From a virus, in the IMG/VR virus record IMGVR_UViG_3300037222_000012, positions 1 through 35,163 of that record: 35,163 nucleotides of DNA; one strand, 5' to 3'. The notes beneath the pieces were generated by a model, which made no database searches, was not told where the DNA came from, and saw nothing but the letters and a program-made list of their open reading frames with translations. Shown piece by piece: positions 21,723-30,194 of this stretch. The position numbers were made by a program, and so were the translations under genes. The stretch's first letter is position 1; every line of letters begins with the position of its first letter.

Positions 21723-22643
21723 ATGGCCGCACCTGTGACTAATTATTCTGCCGGGAACAATATTTATGGCTCCGGCAGTCCCCAGGCAACTATGGGAACC
21801 GTTGACCCTACGGGTTACATTGACCGTTCTCTAAATAACCCTTCGCAAAGCAGAAGTGGTTTAGCCGCTGCGGCTATTCAAAGATTAAATGGGACGCCAC
21901 AATTTGCTCCTGGTGATCCTGGTGTTGGGCAATTAAACGGTACACCCCCGCAGTATACACCACCGCTTACAGGTGCTAATTATGGGTCTAATGGTACTGA
22001 TCCTTTGCAGCAGATTTCTCAAAGTGTTTTTAATCAGAACAGTCCTGCGGATCAATCGTTAGCCCAGCAACGTTCACCCGGTGGCGCGTTGCCTGTTCCT
22101 AAGGTGGCGCCTTTAAATGTCAACTCCATCGGACAAATTAGCCTTCCGCCTTCTCAGTCATTACCTCTCGATGCTGATTTGGCGGCACAAGAAGCTGCAC
22201 AAACATCAGCAGCTAATAATCAACTTGCTCAGTTCCAAAATCAACAGCAAGCTTTAGCTGCTCAATACGCATTAAGTGCTCATAATCAGTCAGAGAAATT
22301 CCCAGGCGTACTTAATGCGCTTCTTGCTAATTATGGTTCCGGTCGTGGATTGGGTTTTAGTTCAGGATACGGAACAGCTTATAACAATGACCAGAATGCC
22401 CAACAGCAAGCATTAGATCAATTGTATTCAGCGGCTCAGCAAGGATTAGCTGGCGTTCAGACTAATGCAGCCCTAGTTCCTACTACTCTTTCTAATGCTA
22501 TTCAGCAAATTCTTGCTACGCAAGCTGCTCGTAATAATACACTATTGAATGCTGGTGGAACTACAGGACTATCTGGTGTCCCAGCATTAACATTGAATCC
22601 TAAGGCTGCGGGAGTAGCTGGCGGCGTAGGAGGCTTATACTAA
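21723..22643 (+). CDS. Gln/Asn-rich internal virion (ejection-type) protein
   Basis: This encodes 306 residues, low in Cys and charge and high in Gln, Asn, Ala, Gly and Pro. The N-terminal half is probably disordered (SGSPQATMGTVDP, GTPPQYTPPLTG). The second half is helical (ADLAAQEAAQTSAANNQLAQ) with LDQLYSAAQQGLAGVQTNAA. Proteins of this kind between the nozzle and a very large virion protein are typically ejected with DNA in short-tailed phages. It has its own leaderless promoter. Confidence 0.6.
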   Translation: MAAPVTNYSAGNNIYGSGSPQATMGTVDPTGYIDRSLNNPSQSRSGLAAAAIQRLNGTPQFAPGDPGVGQLNGTPPQYTPPLTGANYGSNGTDPLQQISQSVFNQNSPADQSLAQQRSPGGALPVPKVAPLNVNSIGQISLPPSQSLPLDADLAAQEAAQTSAANNQLAQFQNQQQALAAQYALSAHNQSEKFPGVLNALLANYGSGRGLGFSSGYGTAYNNDQNAQQQALDQLYSAAQQGLAGVQTNAALVPTTLSNAIQQILATQAARNNTLLNAGGTTGLSGVPALTLNPKAAGVAGGVGGLY

Positions 22644-24001
22644 TGGCACTTTTAGCAACTACTCCTAGTCCATACCCTACTTCGGGCACTCCATTTCCGA
22701 CTTCGGGTAACCCATTTCCTTCTAGTGGGGCACCCCTATCTAATTCTGCACCTGCTGCTACTAAAGCTTCTACCAAAGCTGCCGCTACGCCTGCACCTAC
22801 TCAAAGTATTTTTGGTCAAGGCGGTGCATTTGGCCCTACCACACCTACTGCTGTTGGTCCTAATGCTTGGAGTAATCCTAGTGCTAGTGTTCAAGCTGGT
22901 GCACAGGCCGCAACCGCAACTGTTGATCCTTATGACCAATTAATGCAAGCATTACAATCATCTGGACCCTATACTCCTGCGCAAACTATTGGTGGGGGAA
23001 GTTCAGTTGTTCAAACTGGTCCTGGGTTACAGCAGATTATGTCAATGCTCGGGCTTGGGAATTACCAGGCTCCTACTTTAGCTCAATTAACTGCTCAGGC
23101 TAATAATCAAGTTAATACTACACTCAACCCTCAAATTGCTGCTGTTCAGCAACAGATTGCTGCACGTAACACTTTAGGTCAACAGCAATCTGGTGATGCA
23201 ACTAAGCAGTATGCTGATCTTAATGCTTTTATTCAGGCTGCAACTCAGCAGGGTCAGGGTGCTTATGAGAATGCTGCAAATGCACAAGGTCAAGACTACC
23301 AGGCATTATTAAATGGTATCGGACAAAATTACGCTAATGGTAAGCAGGCTGTTAATGCTGAACAAGCGAGGTTAGGTCTTAATGGAATCAACAACTCTGC
23401 GTTCGATCGTAACGCGCAATTCCTACAGGGATTAGCTGCTGCGAATCAACAATCGGCAGCGAATACTTTGGCTGGACAACGGGCCAATTATACTGGCACG
23501 CAGAATTTACTCGGTTCAGCCGAACAATCTGGCGGTGTCGCAGAACAAAACAAACTTGCGACCGCGCTTGCACAGGCATTAGGTGGATTAAATCAACAAG
23601 TTAGTTCGTTACAAGGTTCTCGTGGTGGATTAGAACAGCAAGCTTTAGCACAATTGCAACAGCAAGCGTTAACTAACCAGAATGCTAACACTACTCAAAT
23701 GTTGAATGCAATTAAGGCTGCTGCTGCGGGTCAAAAGGTTGTTAGTAATGGCAGTACAAAAATTGCGGCATCCGGTATTTCAGATCAGCAAAAAATTACA
23801 GATGCTTTGGCAATTCTTAGTGGGCAACGTCAAGCTACAACTGCACAACAGAATGCGGCTCAGAAGCTTATCACTAATGCATACGCCGGTATTAATTCGG
23901 TTACAGCTACGACTAAGGAACAGCAAGCGTTAGCAGGGACTCCTGCACTCAACGCTTATAACCAGAAACTTAACCAGATTATGAGCCAGGTTCCGCAGTA
24001 A
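22643..24001 (+). CDS. Gln/Ala-rich internal virion (ejection-type) protein
   Basis: This encodes 452 residues, with TAGGAGG 9 nt upstream. The N-terminus has a three-fold repeat (YPTSGTPFPTSGNPFPSSG) and a Pro/Ala linker. Residues about 90-450 are long Gln-rich helices (LNPQIAAVQQQIAARNTLG, LEQQALAQLQQQALTNQ), probably coiled coil. It shares composition with the 21723 product, so the two may form one complex. Assignment rests on composition and position, not on a named family. Confidence 0.6.
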   Translation: MALLATTPSPYPTSGTPFPTSGNPFPSSGAPLSNSAPAATKASTKAAATPAPTQSIFGQGGAFGPTTPTAVGPNAWSNPSASVQAGAQAATATVDPYDQLMQALQSSGPYTPAQTIGGGSSVVQTGPGLQQIMSMLGLGNYQAPTLAQLTAQANNQVNTTLNPQIAAVQQQIAARNTLGQQQSGDATKQYADLNAFIQAATQQGQGAYENAANAQGQDYQALLNGIGQNYANGKQAVNAEQARLGLNGINNSAFDRNAQFLQGLAAANQQSAANTLAGQRANYTGTQNLLGSAEQSGGVAEQNKLATALAQALGGLNQQVSSLQGSRGGLEQQALAQLQQQALTNQNANTTQMLNAIKAAAAGQKVVSNGSTKIAASGISDQQKITDALAILSGQRQATTAQQNAAQKLITNAYAGINSVTATTKEQQALAGTPALNAYNQKLNQIMSQVPQ

Positions 24002-27000
24002 TGCCTGTCAACTTGAGTGCATTACTTCAAGGGGCTGCTATCCCAAAGGTGGCGGCTCCTTTAGTTGCGCCCTCAGTTCCTAAAATAGCTCCGACGGCAC
24101 CCCCAATGAGTCCATTAAGTCAAGCATTAGCTAATATTTTAGCGGGTAGTGGGGCAGCGCAGCCTAATGTTTCGGCCCCTATTACTCCCTCTGTAGGGGG
24201 GTTTCAGTTCCCTAATTTTACATTAGGAAGTACAGACACTTCTACTGGAACTACTGGACCGGCACTTGATCCAAAGGTTCAAAAACTCTCTAATATTTAT
24301 GCTGCTGATGCTGCAAAATCTGCTGCATTAGGAATGGCGCCTCCATCACATCGACCAAGTTTAATTCACCGGGTATTTGATCTACTTTCACGTCCTGAGT
24401 ATGCTGTCAGTAATGCTCTTTTGCAAGGTGATAAAGCTGTTTCTCAGGGTAAGAGTTGGCTGGATCAATTTGGAGCTATGGGTAGCGGTGCATTATCGGG
24501 TCTTGAGGGTAAATCTAAGACTATGTATGGGGATGTTATCCAGCAGTTGCGAGATGCTGCTAATGCTCGTGGTCAAAGTGGTTTTGAAAACACTTTATTA
24601 GGTCACAGTCCCGTAACTTATACTCCTGGGCAATCTGGTCCAATGCAAAGTATTTTGGGTAAGGGTTTGACTATTGGTGCTAATATTGTAGGTGACCCGT
24701 TAAACTTAGTTTCAGGTGTTGGAGTTCCTGAAAAACTTACTAATGTAGCCAAAACTTTAGGAAAAGCTGGTGAGGTTTCCGATGCTACAAAAGCTGCGGA
24801 TGCGTTGGGGGCAGTTCATGGAATTTCTGCACCAGGGGAGCTAACTAGTTTAGTTCGTCCTGCAACTGCAATTCCATCAGTAACTCAAGCAACTCAAACT
24901 GAGTCACGAGTACAGCAAATTCTGGATCAATTACAACCGCATATGAATCAAGAGCATTTAGCACTTAATACTAAATTAGCTGAGCAAGCCGGTTTAGGTG
25001 GTCCAGTATTACGAACTGGACAAACTACTACGACTAAGTTGGCTAAAACCGTTCAGAATATTGACAGGGGTATTCGTCCTGCTGATTTAATTGGTACGGG
25101 TAAGCGTGCTGAAACTAATCGTTTGGCTATGGAAATTCGTGGTCAATCTACTGCCGATGCAGCAAAAGCTTATAAGGATATGCAATCTAGTGTCTTAGAA
25201 GATATGACTAGAGCAACTCGTCCTGCCACTATTCGTCGTGCTGGTGTTAAAATTGCTGGAAAGCAATTAACTTTAACTCCTGAGGCTATTTCGAGTAGAC
25301 TTAGAAGTTTAGGTAATGAATCAGGCATTAATGAGGCTACTAGAGCATTCCAAAAGGCATTCATTTCTACAGGAAGAATGAGTCCTGAATTACAAGCAGT
25401 AAGTGGAGCAAGTCGAGGAATGTCTCATGGCCCTTGGGCTTCTTTAATTCACACTATGGGCGATCGTTTTCATGGTATGAATGAAGGGGCCATCGGCAAT
25501 TCCTTACGTCACGTTGTAAATAATACACCAGAATTAGGTTCAAGTCCTGAAATTGAAGCTGCAATCCACGCCCATGTTGGAGATATTGTAGATAAATTGC
25601 AAAATAGTAATGAGCATGGACTAAATATTACAGACTTTAATCATCACTTATCGGGTAAAGATAAACTCACTCTTAATCCTGAGAGTGCTAATATTATTCA
25701 AAATGGTACTCGGGATCAAGCTATTAAAGAGCTAGAAATGACAATGTCTCGTGGGGTTGAGGCCAATAAGAGCCACCCTCTTGACTATTTAGCTCGTTTA
25801 GGTAATGGTGGAATCAAGGCTGATGCTGCAAAAGCTATTCGTAGTCAACTTGTTAAGTTTGGTATTAAAGATGAGGGTCCAGTAGCAGAAGCTCTTAAGA
25901 ATACTCATGGATATAAGGAGTTGAAACAGACGCCTGGATTTATCTATCACCCCGATATTCATAACGATGCCAGTCGTATGTTTGACCTCCTTACTAATCA
26001 TGGGCAATCGGAAGAATTTACAAACCAGCTTGGTAAGATCGTAACTCTGTGGAAGAAATTAGCTACAATTTACAACTTGCCAGGCTATCCGACCCGTAAC
26101 TTTATTGCTAACTCGTATATGGCTTGGTTGGTTGGTGGGCAGCACGGATTAGGTGCTTTTAAATCTTCTATAATGGCTGCTAAGCAAATGGCGCATCGAC
26201 TTGATAAAGTTGACCGTGGGAGTATTGACCCGGTTCGTGCAGTTCTAAAGAAAGAAATGGACAAAGAAATTGGTGGAACAGGACCAGTTTTATATCATAC
26301 AAAAGGTGGATTTCCCGTTTCGCCTGATCTTAACGATGCCGCGTATCGCGGGAATGGACTCGAATCGACTTTTACGGGAACTACATATACTTCGCATCCT
26401 GCGACAGCAACGGGAGTTAGAGCAGCAGCACATAAAGTAAATGCTTCTGTTTTAGCCGCTAACAAAGCTGTTGAAGATTTCGGTCGGCACGGAGTATTTA
26501 TTCATCACATGCGTATGAGTAGCGCCAAAAATCAAGCAGAGTTTGAAAAAGAGGCTGCGTTAGCTGCTAATAAGGTTCGTAAGGCACTCTTTGACTATGG
26601 AGATAGTACGGCCTTTGAAAAGAAAACAATGGTTAAGTTGTTCCCGTTCTACAAATGGAATAGGAAAGCTATTCCGGCTCTGTTTCATGGGCTCCTAGAC
26701 CACCCTGGGAAAGTCTTGAACTTCCAGATGGCGCTAGAACAGGGTCTACAATTAGCCTCTGGGCACCCTGCGCCGCCTAATGACCCTTGGGGATTAAATC
26801 AAGTTGAACCATTAAGTCGTATTCCTTCATATATTGCACAAAGAATGAGCACTCCGTTTGGAAAAATGGGTAAGACTGGCGCTCAGCAATATCTTGATCC
26901 AGCTATTCCATTTAACGACGAGCTAAGATTGTTAGGTGATCCCTCATCTATCATTTCTCAGATAAGCCCACTTTTACGGGTGCCTATTGAGGATACAATG

Positions 27001-27327
27001 GGTAAGCAGTTTTTCCATGACTTACCCATTAAGAATCGTTTACAGTATTCAACAGTAGGACAGGTCAACATTCTTCGTTCATTATTGAAAGCATCAGGAA
27101 ATAGCGGTGCTCCTGTAGGAGCTTCTGGAAGCACTACAGGAAGTACGGCAACAAGTAAGAGTCCTCTTGATGCAATCTTGCAAACCTTTAATCCACTTAA
27201 TTCAATAGTAGGTCCGCAGCAAAATACGCCTAAATCACAAGCTTCTACTTTATTAGCAAATAATACAGCCTTAGCAAAGAAGATTAAGGCCCTCCACGAT
27301 GCGGCGGTAAAAAATGCTGGTGGCTAG
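24001..27327 (+). CDS. Very large internal virion (ejection) protein, 1108 aa
   Basis: This is the largest gene here. It has a Pro/Ala-rich N-terminus (about 1-75) and mixed helical domains. An amphipathic region around 690-720 contains YNLPGYPTRNFIANSYMAWL. A conserved-looking block follows near 820-910 (FGRHGVFIHHMRMS, ALFDYGDSTAFEKKTMVKLF, PFYKWNRKAIPALFHGLLDH). Such blocks occur in large virion proteins of many phages and are thought to help DNA cross the envelope. The C-terminus is Gly/Ser/Thr-rich and then basic. No lytic transglycosylase signature was seen. The end overlaps the next gene by 14 nt. Confidence 0.65.
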   Translation: MPVNLSALLQGAAIPKVAAPLVAPSVPKIAPTAPPMSPLSQALANILAGSGAAQPNVSAPITPSVGGFQFPNFTLGSTDTSTGTTGPALDPKVQKLSNIYAADAAKSAALGMAPPSHRPSLIHRVFDLLSRPEYAVSNALLQGDKAVSQGKSWLDQFGAMGSGALSGLEGKSKTMYGDVIQQLRDAANARGQSGFENTLLGHSPVTYTPGQSGPMQSILGKGLTIGANIVGDPLNLVSGVGVPEKLTNVAKTLGKAGEVSDATKAADALGAVHGISAPGELTSLVRPATAIPSVTQATQTESRVQQILDQLQPHMNQEHLALNTKLAEQAGLGGPVLRTGQTTTTKLAKTVQNIDRGIRPADLIGTGKRAETNRLAMEIRGQSTADAAKAYKDMQSSVLEDMTRATRPATIRRAGVKIAGKQLTLTPEAISSRLRSLGNESGINEATRAFQKAFISTGRMSPELQAVSGASRGMSHGPWASLIHTMGDRFHGMNEGAIGNSLRHVVNNTPELGSSPEIEAAIHAHVGDIVDKLQNSNEHGLNITDFNHHLSGKDKLTLNPESANIIQNGTRDQAIKELEMTMSRGVEANKSHPLDYLARLGNGGIKADAAKAIRSQLVKFGIKDEGPVAEALKNTHGYKELKQTPGFIYHPDIHNDASRMFDLLTNHGQSEEFTNQLGKIVTLWKKLATIYNLPGYPTRNFIANSYMAWLVGGQHGLGAFKSSIMAAKQMAHRLDKVDRGSIDPVRAVLKKEMDKEIGGTGPVLYHTKGGFPVSPDLNDAAYRGNGLESTFTGTTYTSHPATATGVRAAAHKVNASVLAANKAVEDFGRHGVFIHHMRMSSAKNQAEFEKEAALAANKVRKALFDYGDSTAFEKKTMVKLFPFYKWNRKAIPALFHGLLDHPGKVLNFQMALEQGLQLASGHPAPPNDPWGLNQVEPLSRIPSYIAQRMSTPFGKMGKTGAQQYLDPAIPFNDELRLLGDPSSIISQISPLLRVPIEDTMGKQFFHDLPIKNRLQYSTVGQVNILRSLLKASGNSGAPVGASGSTTGSTATSKSPLDAILQTFNPLNSIVGPQQNTPKSQASTLLANNTALAKKIKALHDAAVKNAGG

Positions 27328-27601
27328 TTTACTTGCAGAAGGTGCAGTTGCTAATAGTAGCACAGCGGGCATTATTACAGCAGTTGCTACCTTATTTATT
27401 GCTTTAAGTGGACTTGTAGTTGCTCTGCCTGCTCTTATTAAGATACTTCGTGCTACTAATATGAACACTGTGCAGATTAAAGAAGTGCATACGATTGTTA
27501 ATCAACAACATACTGACTTAAAACGATATCAAGTTGCTTTAGTTAAAGCTTTACAGGCCGCAGGTGTAGAAGTCCCCGACGACCAAAGTTTGGAAGATTA
27601 A
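27314..27601 (+). CDS. Single-pass membrane protein, holin-like (95 aa)
   Basis: One strong transmembrane helix (GIITAVATLFIALSGLVVAL, about 19-38) has a short N-terminus and a cytoplasmic-looking charged coiled coil (VHTIVNQQHTDLKRYQ), then an acidic end. It is the first of three adjacent small membrane proteins before the amidase, so it probably belongs to the lysis cassette. The start is uncertain: ATG at 27314 or GTG at 27320 with GGTGG nearby. Confidence 0.6.
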   Translation: MLVASLLAEGAVANSSTAGIITAVATLFIALSGLVVALPALIKILRATNMNTVQIKEVHTIVNQQHTDLKRYQVALVKALQAAGVEVPDDQSLED

Positions 27602-27960
27602 TGCTATTAGCTGATGCCACCATCCACTTTACCAATAATGTCAATACCGGGAGTATAGCTACCGTTGTTGCTGCTGGTATTGTGGGATGGTTTTCTTTAA
27701 AAGCTGCTAAAATATCTAAGAAAACTAACGATAAGGTAGGTAATGGGTGGACAGAAGCACTCGGAAAGACACTGGATAAAATTCAGGATTCCGCAGACAT
27801 TTCCGCAGAAAAGTCAGATAAAGCAGCAAGAGAAGCGGAAGAAGCGAAAAGAAAAGCATCTTCCACAGATGAACAAATTAGGAAAACTCGCGGAACGGTA
27901 GATCGTTTGTCTGGTCAATTTGACCAGCATATCATGCAGCACAATTGGAGAGACAAATGA
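27601..27960 (+). CDS. Membrane-anchored coiled-coil protein, lysis cassette (119 aa)
   Basis: This encodes 119 residues, with GGAAGA 4 nt upstream. One N-terminal membrane segment (GSIATVVAAGIVGWFSL, about 17-33) is followed by a long, highly charged helix (SDKAAREAEEAKRKAS) and a C-terminal DRLSGQFDQHIMQHNW. The architecture recalls membrane-anchored small proteins next to actinophage lysins. It could be a holin partner or a spanin-like link, but no lipobox or secretion signal is visible. Confidence 0.6.
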   Translation: MLLADATIHFTNNVNTGSIATVVAAGIVGWFSLKAAKISKKTNDKVGNGWTEALGKTLDKIQDSADISAEKSDKAAREAEEAKRKASSTDEQIRKTRGTVDRLSGQFDQHIMQHNWRDK

Positions 27961-28220
27961 AGCTTCCATCACTCGGAGAGATTAAGAAATTTCTGGCAGC
28001 ATTGCCGGGAGCGTGTGTGGCTGTTGTCAGTACATTTGCATTAACAGGTGAAACTAGAAGTATTGTTACAACAATTGGCATCGCAGCGGGCTTATTAGGC
28101 ACCTATTTCATTGGTCCTAATGATCCTCCTGCCGTCGCTCAGGTGGCTGCCAGCAGGCTTGAGGCTGTTGCACCCTCGACAAACGTTTCTCAGGGTACTC
28201 CTGGCACCCCAGGAACGTAA
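27957..28220 (+). CDS. Holin (two transmembrane helices)
   Basis: The ATG overlaps the upstream TGA (ATGA), with GGAGAG 7 nt upstream; the product is 87 residues. Two hydrophobic helices (FLAALPGACVAVVSTFAL, about 12-29, and IVTTIGIAAGLLGTYFIG, about 37-54) are joined by a short TGETRS turn. A GPNDPPA exit and a soluble Pro/Gly-rich tail follow. This resembles actinophage holins, which often have a PN-x-PP after the last helix. It sits directly before the endolysin and would form the pores that release it. Best holin candidate of the three membrane proteins. Confidence 0.7.
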   Translation: MKLPSLGEIKKFLAALPGACVAVVSTFALTGETRSIVTTIGIAAGLLGTYFIGPNDPPAVAQVAASRLEAVAPSTNVSQGTPGTPGT

Positions 28221-28225
28221 TCCGG

Positions 28226-28930
28226 ATGCCTACTTTATACCCTTTGGCTGCTTATAAACCATTAGGTTCTCAAACACAGCCGAGATTAGTAAACCCGTCC
28301 GCAATAATCCTACACACAATGGATGGTTATTTACATGGAACTGATGCCACCTTTAGGCCAAACGGATATCACGGTGATGAATCGCATTTCGGAGTCGGTG
28401 GACCGGCAGACGGACAATCTTTTGACGGGGCAGTTTGGCAATGGCAAGACCTTGATTACACAGCCGACGCGCAATATTCGGGTAACTCCTACGGGATTTC
28501 CATTGAAACTAGTGACGGAGGACAACCTAACACCCCTTGGAGTCCTAAACAACTCGAATCAATTACCTCTCTGGTAATATGGCTTTGTCAAAAGTACAAC
28601 TTGCCACCAGTTTTAATGGCACACTCAACTGATAAGGGCATTGGTTTTCACTCACAATTCCATGAATGGAATTTAGATGCACACAATTGCCCTGGTGGCA
28701 CGCGAGCAGCGCAGCTTATTTTAGATGTAATTCCAGCAGTTAAAGCTAGGATTACAATTCCTCAACCTATTCCTGTAGGAGACGAATTGCCAAGCGTAGA
28801 AGATGTACTCAATGGTTTAGACGCCGCAATGACTAGTACATTAGCAGGAACTCCGGTTCCCGGTACTAAGTTTATTGACGGTTTAGCCAAGCGTATCCTA
28901 GAGTTTCAGGCGCAGCAAGCAGGTAAGTAA
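28226..28930 (+). CDS. Endolysin: N-acetylmuramoyl-L-alanine amidase (Amidase_2 type)
   Basis: This encodes 234 residues. The N-terminal 170 residues fit the zinc amidase fold of the Amidase_2/PGRP family. AIILHTMDG gives the first His ligand (H30), YGISIETSDGG the conserved Glu (E94), and GIGFHSQF plus AHNCPGGTRAAQ the distal His (H142 or H153) and Cys (C155) ligands. It would cut the bond between muramic acid and the stem peptide. The C-terminal 60 residues (PVGDELPSVEDVLNGLDAA) lack a recognisable LysM or SH3 wall-binding domain and may bind the wall in another way. No signal peptide, so release needs the holin just upstream. The stop overlaps the next start (TAATG). Confidence 0.9.
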   Translation: MPTLYPLAAYKPLGSQTQPRLVNPSAIILHTMDGYLHGTDATFRPNGYHGDESHFGVGGPADGQSFDGAVWQWQDLDYTADAQYSGNSYGISIETSDGGQPNTPWSPKQLESITSLVIWLCQKYNLPPVLMAHSTDKGIGFHSQFHEWNLDAHNCPGGTRAAQLILDVIPAVKARITIPQPIPVGDELPSVEDVLNGLDAAMTSTLAGTPVPGTKFIDGLAKRILEFQAQQAGK

Positions 28931-29367
28931 TGGACCGTTTAGTTACAAGATTATTATGTAAAATCCTACAGGAAACTCGAAGAAATGGGAAGAAAATGGC
29001 AGACTTAGATCAAGCATTACAGGACGTTCTTAATGAGATTGGGCAACTTCCCGGTCTTATTACCCAGGCAGTTCAGGCTGCGGTTACTGCTGCAAATGGT
29101 GGAGATGCCGCACAATTACAAGCTGCATTACAGCACCAGCAGAATGTTGCAGATTCATTAGAGCAGGGTGTCGCAGCAATTCAAGCTGCATTTAATGTTC
29201 CTGCACCTGCACCGGCTGCTCCAATTAGTATTCCGCCAGCCGGAGCACCTGCACCTAATCCGGTAGTTGTTACAGACAGTTCAGGGACTCCGGTAAATGG
29301 TCCATTAACTCCTGACCCAACAATTACGGACCCAACAGTTACGGACCCTAATCAAGCTGTAAATTAA
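28930..29367 (+). CDS. Ala/Pro-rich helical protein after the endolysin (145 aa)
   Basis: From the ATG overlapping the lysin stop this is 145 residues; an internal ATG at 28996 (MADLDQALQDVLNEIGQL) with GGGAAG upstream is an equally good start giving 123. A helical part (about 23-92) is followed by a Pro/Ala linker and a tail with TDPT repeats (PDPTITDPTVTDP). Small helical proteins with such tails occur at the ends of actinophage late operons. Function unknown. A strong terminator follows 15 nt after the stop. Confidence 0.6.
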   Translation: MDRLVTRLLCKILQETRRNGKKMADLDQALQDVLNEIGQLPGLITQAVQAAVTAANGGDAAQLQAALQHQQNVADSLEQGVAAIQAAFNVPAPAPAAPISIPPAGAPAPNPVVVTDSSGTPVNGPLTPDPTITDPTVTDPNQAVN

Positions 29368-29382
29368 TTATTGGTAACATAG

Positions 29383-29422
29383 AAAAGGCTAGGACTCTGA
29401 TCCCCAAGAGTCCTAGCCTTTT
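29383..29422 (+). terminator. Strong intrinsic terminator of the late block
   Basis: A perfect 16-bp stem (AAAAGGCTAGGACTCT with its complement) and an 8-nt loop end in CCTTTT, a proper rho-independent form. It lies 15 nt after the last late gene. The leading A-run gives a partial T-run on the opposite strand, so it may also stop leftward transcripts that run past 29727. Confidence 0.85.
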
Positions 29423-29424
29423 CC

Positions 29425-29453
29425 TTGTGCTTGCGGGGGGACCGCGCTACATT
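29425..29453 (+). promoter_or_regulatory. Leaderless promoter for the WhiB-family gene
   Basis: TTGTGC (29425-29430), 17 nt, TACATT (29448-29453), then 6 nt (CATACC) and the ATG at 29460. The sequence from -10 to start is nearly the same as at 2814-2828 (TACnnTCATACyATG). It begins 2 nt after the late terminator, so the WhiB gene would be expressed independently of the late operon. Confidence 0.65.
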
Positions 29454-29459
29454 CATACC

Positions 29460-29870
29460 ATGCGAGAGTGGCGGGCGCAAGCCAAGTGCAAAACGCTGCC
29501 CTCACGCGAGGCAGACAGATTATTTTTCCCAAAGGTTACTGCCCCAAATCCACATGTGGTATTATTTTGCAGTTCTTGCATTGTTCAAAATCAATGCTTG
29601 GGTTATGGGATTTTGTACAAAGAACAAGGGTATTGGGGGGGACTAAATCTGAAACAACGACAGAAAATGCGTCCCCGCCTCTTGGCCCATCTGATGGCGG
29701 AAGCACTATTAGAAGGTCCATTAGAATCACGTAACCTCGACGAGTTCATTGGAAGTATTGAGAGAGGCGAGCAAATTACTAGTCCTCCCGAGAATTTGAT
29801 TGATAAGGTCGAGAGGCTTCTCGCTGATAATAAGAGGTTCATCAGTGAGCTTATCACCGGGGTAGCGTAA
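29460..29870 (+). CDS. WhiB-family Fe-S transcriptional regulator
   Basis: This encodes 136 residues. It shows the WhiB cysteine pattern C-x26-C-x2-C-x5-C (C10, C37, C40, C46), LFFP after the first Cys region and the GYWGG turn (57-61), followed by a basic stretch (LKQRQKMRPR) that binds DNA in this family. WhiB proteins carry a 4Fe-4S cluster and usually act with the primary sigma factor; they are confined to Actinobacteria and their phages. In some mycobacteriophages they repress host genes or block superinfection. The ATG at 29460 is set by the leaderless promoter. The C-terminal 60 residues are an extra acidic/helical extension, and their gene region overlaps the opposite-strand gene by 144 bp. 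Confidence 0.85.
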   Translation: MREWRAQAKCKTLPSREADRLFFPKVTAPNPHVVLFCSSCIVQNQCLGYGILYKEQGYWGGLNLKQRQKMRPRLLAHLMAEALLEGPLESRNLDEFIGSIERGEQITSPPENLIDKVERLLADNKRFISELITGVA

Positions 29871-30194
29871 TCCCCAACGTTCTTCAATTGGCTTAGACCA
29901 ATCCCAATCAATACCGATTCCAGCAAGTTCTTTTGCAACACATTCTACAGAACAGTTAGCCACTCTAGCGCGATTAACAGCAAATCGCTTGCCACAATGG
30001 GTGCAAACTTTCTCAGTGAAACTATTTGGGTTGTCCTTATAAGCTAAGACAGCTTCGGCTTCTCGGCTTATATCAGCACGTCTAGTAGCCATGCTAGGAC
30101 CAGTCATAACTTCTGGTGCTTTAATACCGTAGTGCTTAGCTGCAAGTTCAGCAATACGTGCTTGCTCACGTTGCGCTTTCTTATTAGCGTCCAC
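29727..30194 (-). CDS. Zinc-finger protein, last gene of the replication block
   Basis: This encodes 155 residues from a GTG at 30194, with AAGGAA 5 nt upstream; it abuts the stop of the resolvase gene. A single zinc ribbon is visible (CTHCGKRFAVNRARVANC then SVEC; C64, C67, C81, C85). The N-terminus is basic and helical (KKAQREQARIAELAAK) and the C-terminus helical. Such proteins near phage resolvases are often DNA-binding accessories. It converges on and overlaps the WhiB gene by 144 bp, so each is antisense to the other's 3' end. Confidence 0.7.
   Translation of the reverse strand: MDANKKAQREQARIAELAAKHYGIKAPEVMTGPSMATRRADISREAEAVLAYKDNPNSFTEKVCTHCGKRFAVNRARVANCSVECVAKELAGIGIDWDWSKPIEERWGLRYPGDKLTDEPLIISEKPLDLINQILGRTSNLLASLNTSNELVEVT

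Noticed and set aside
27314-29367. Tape-measure chaperone frameshift, sheath or tube genes
   Set aside because: Searched for across the late block; none found. The large 24001-27327 protein is placed and composed like an ejection protein, not a tape measure.
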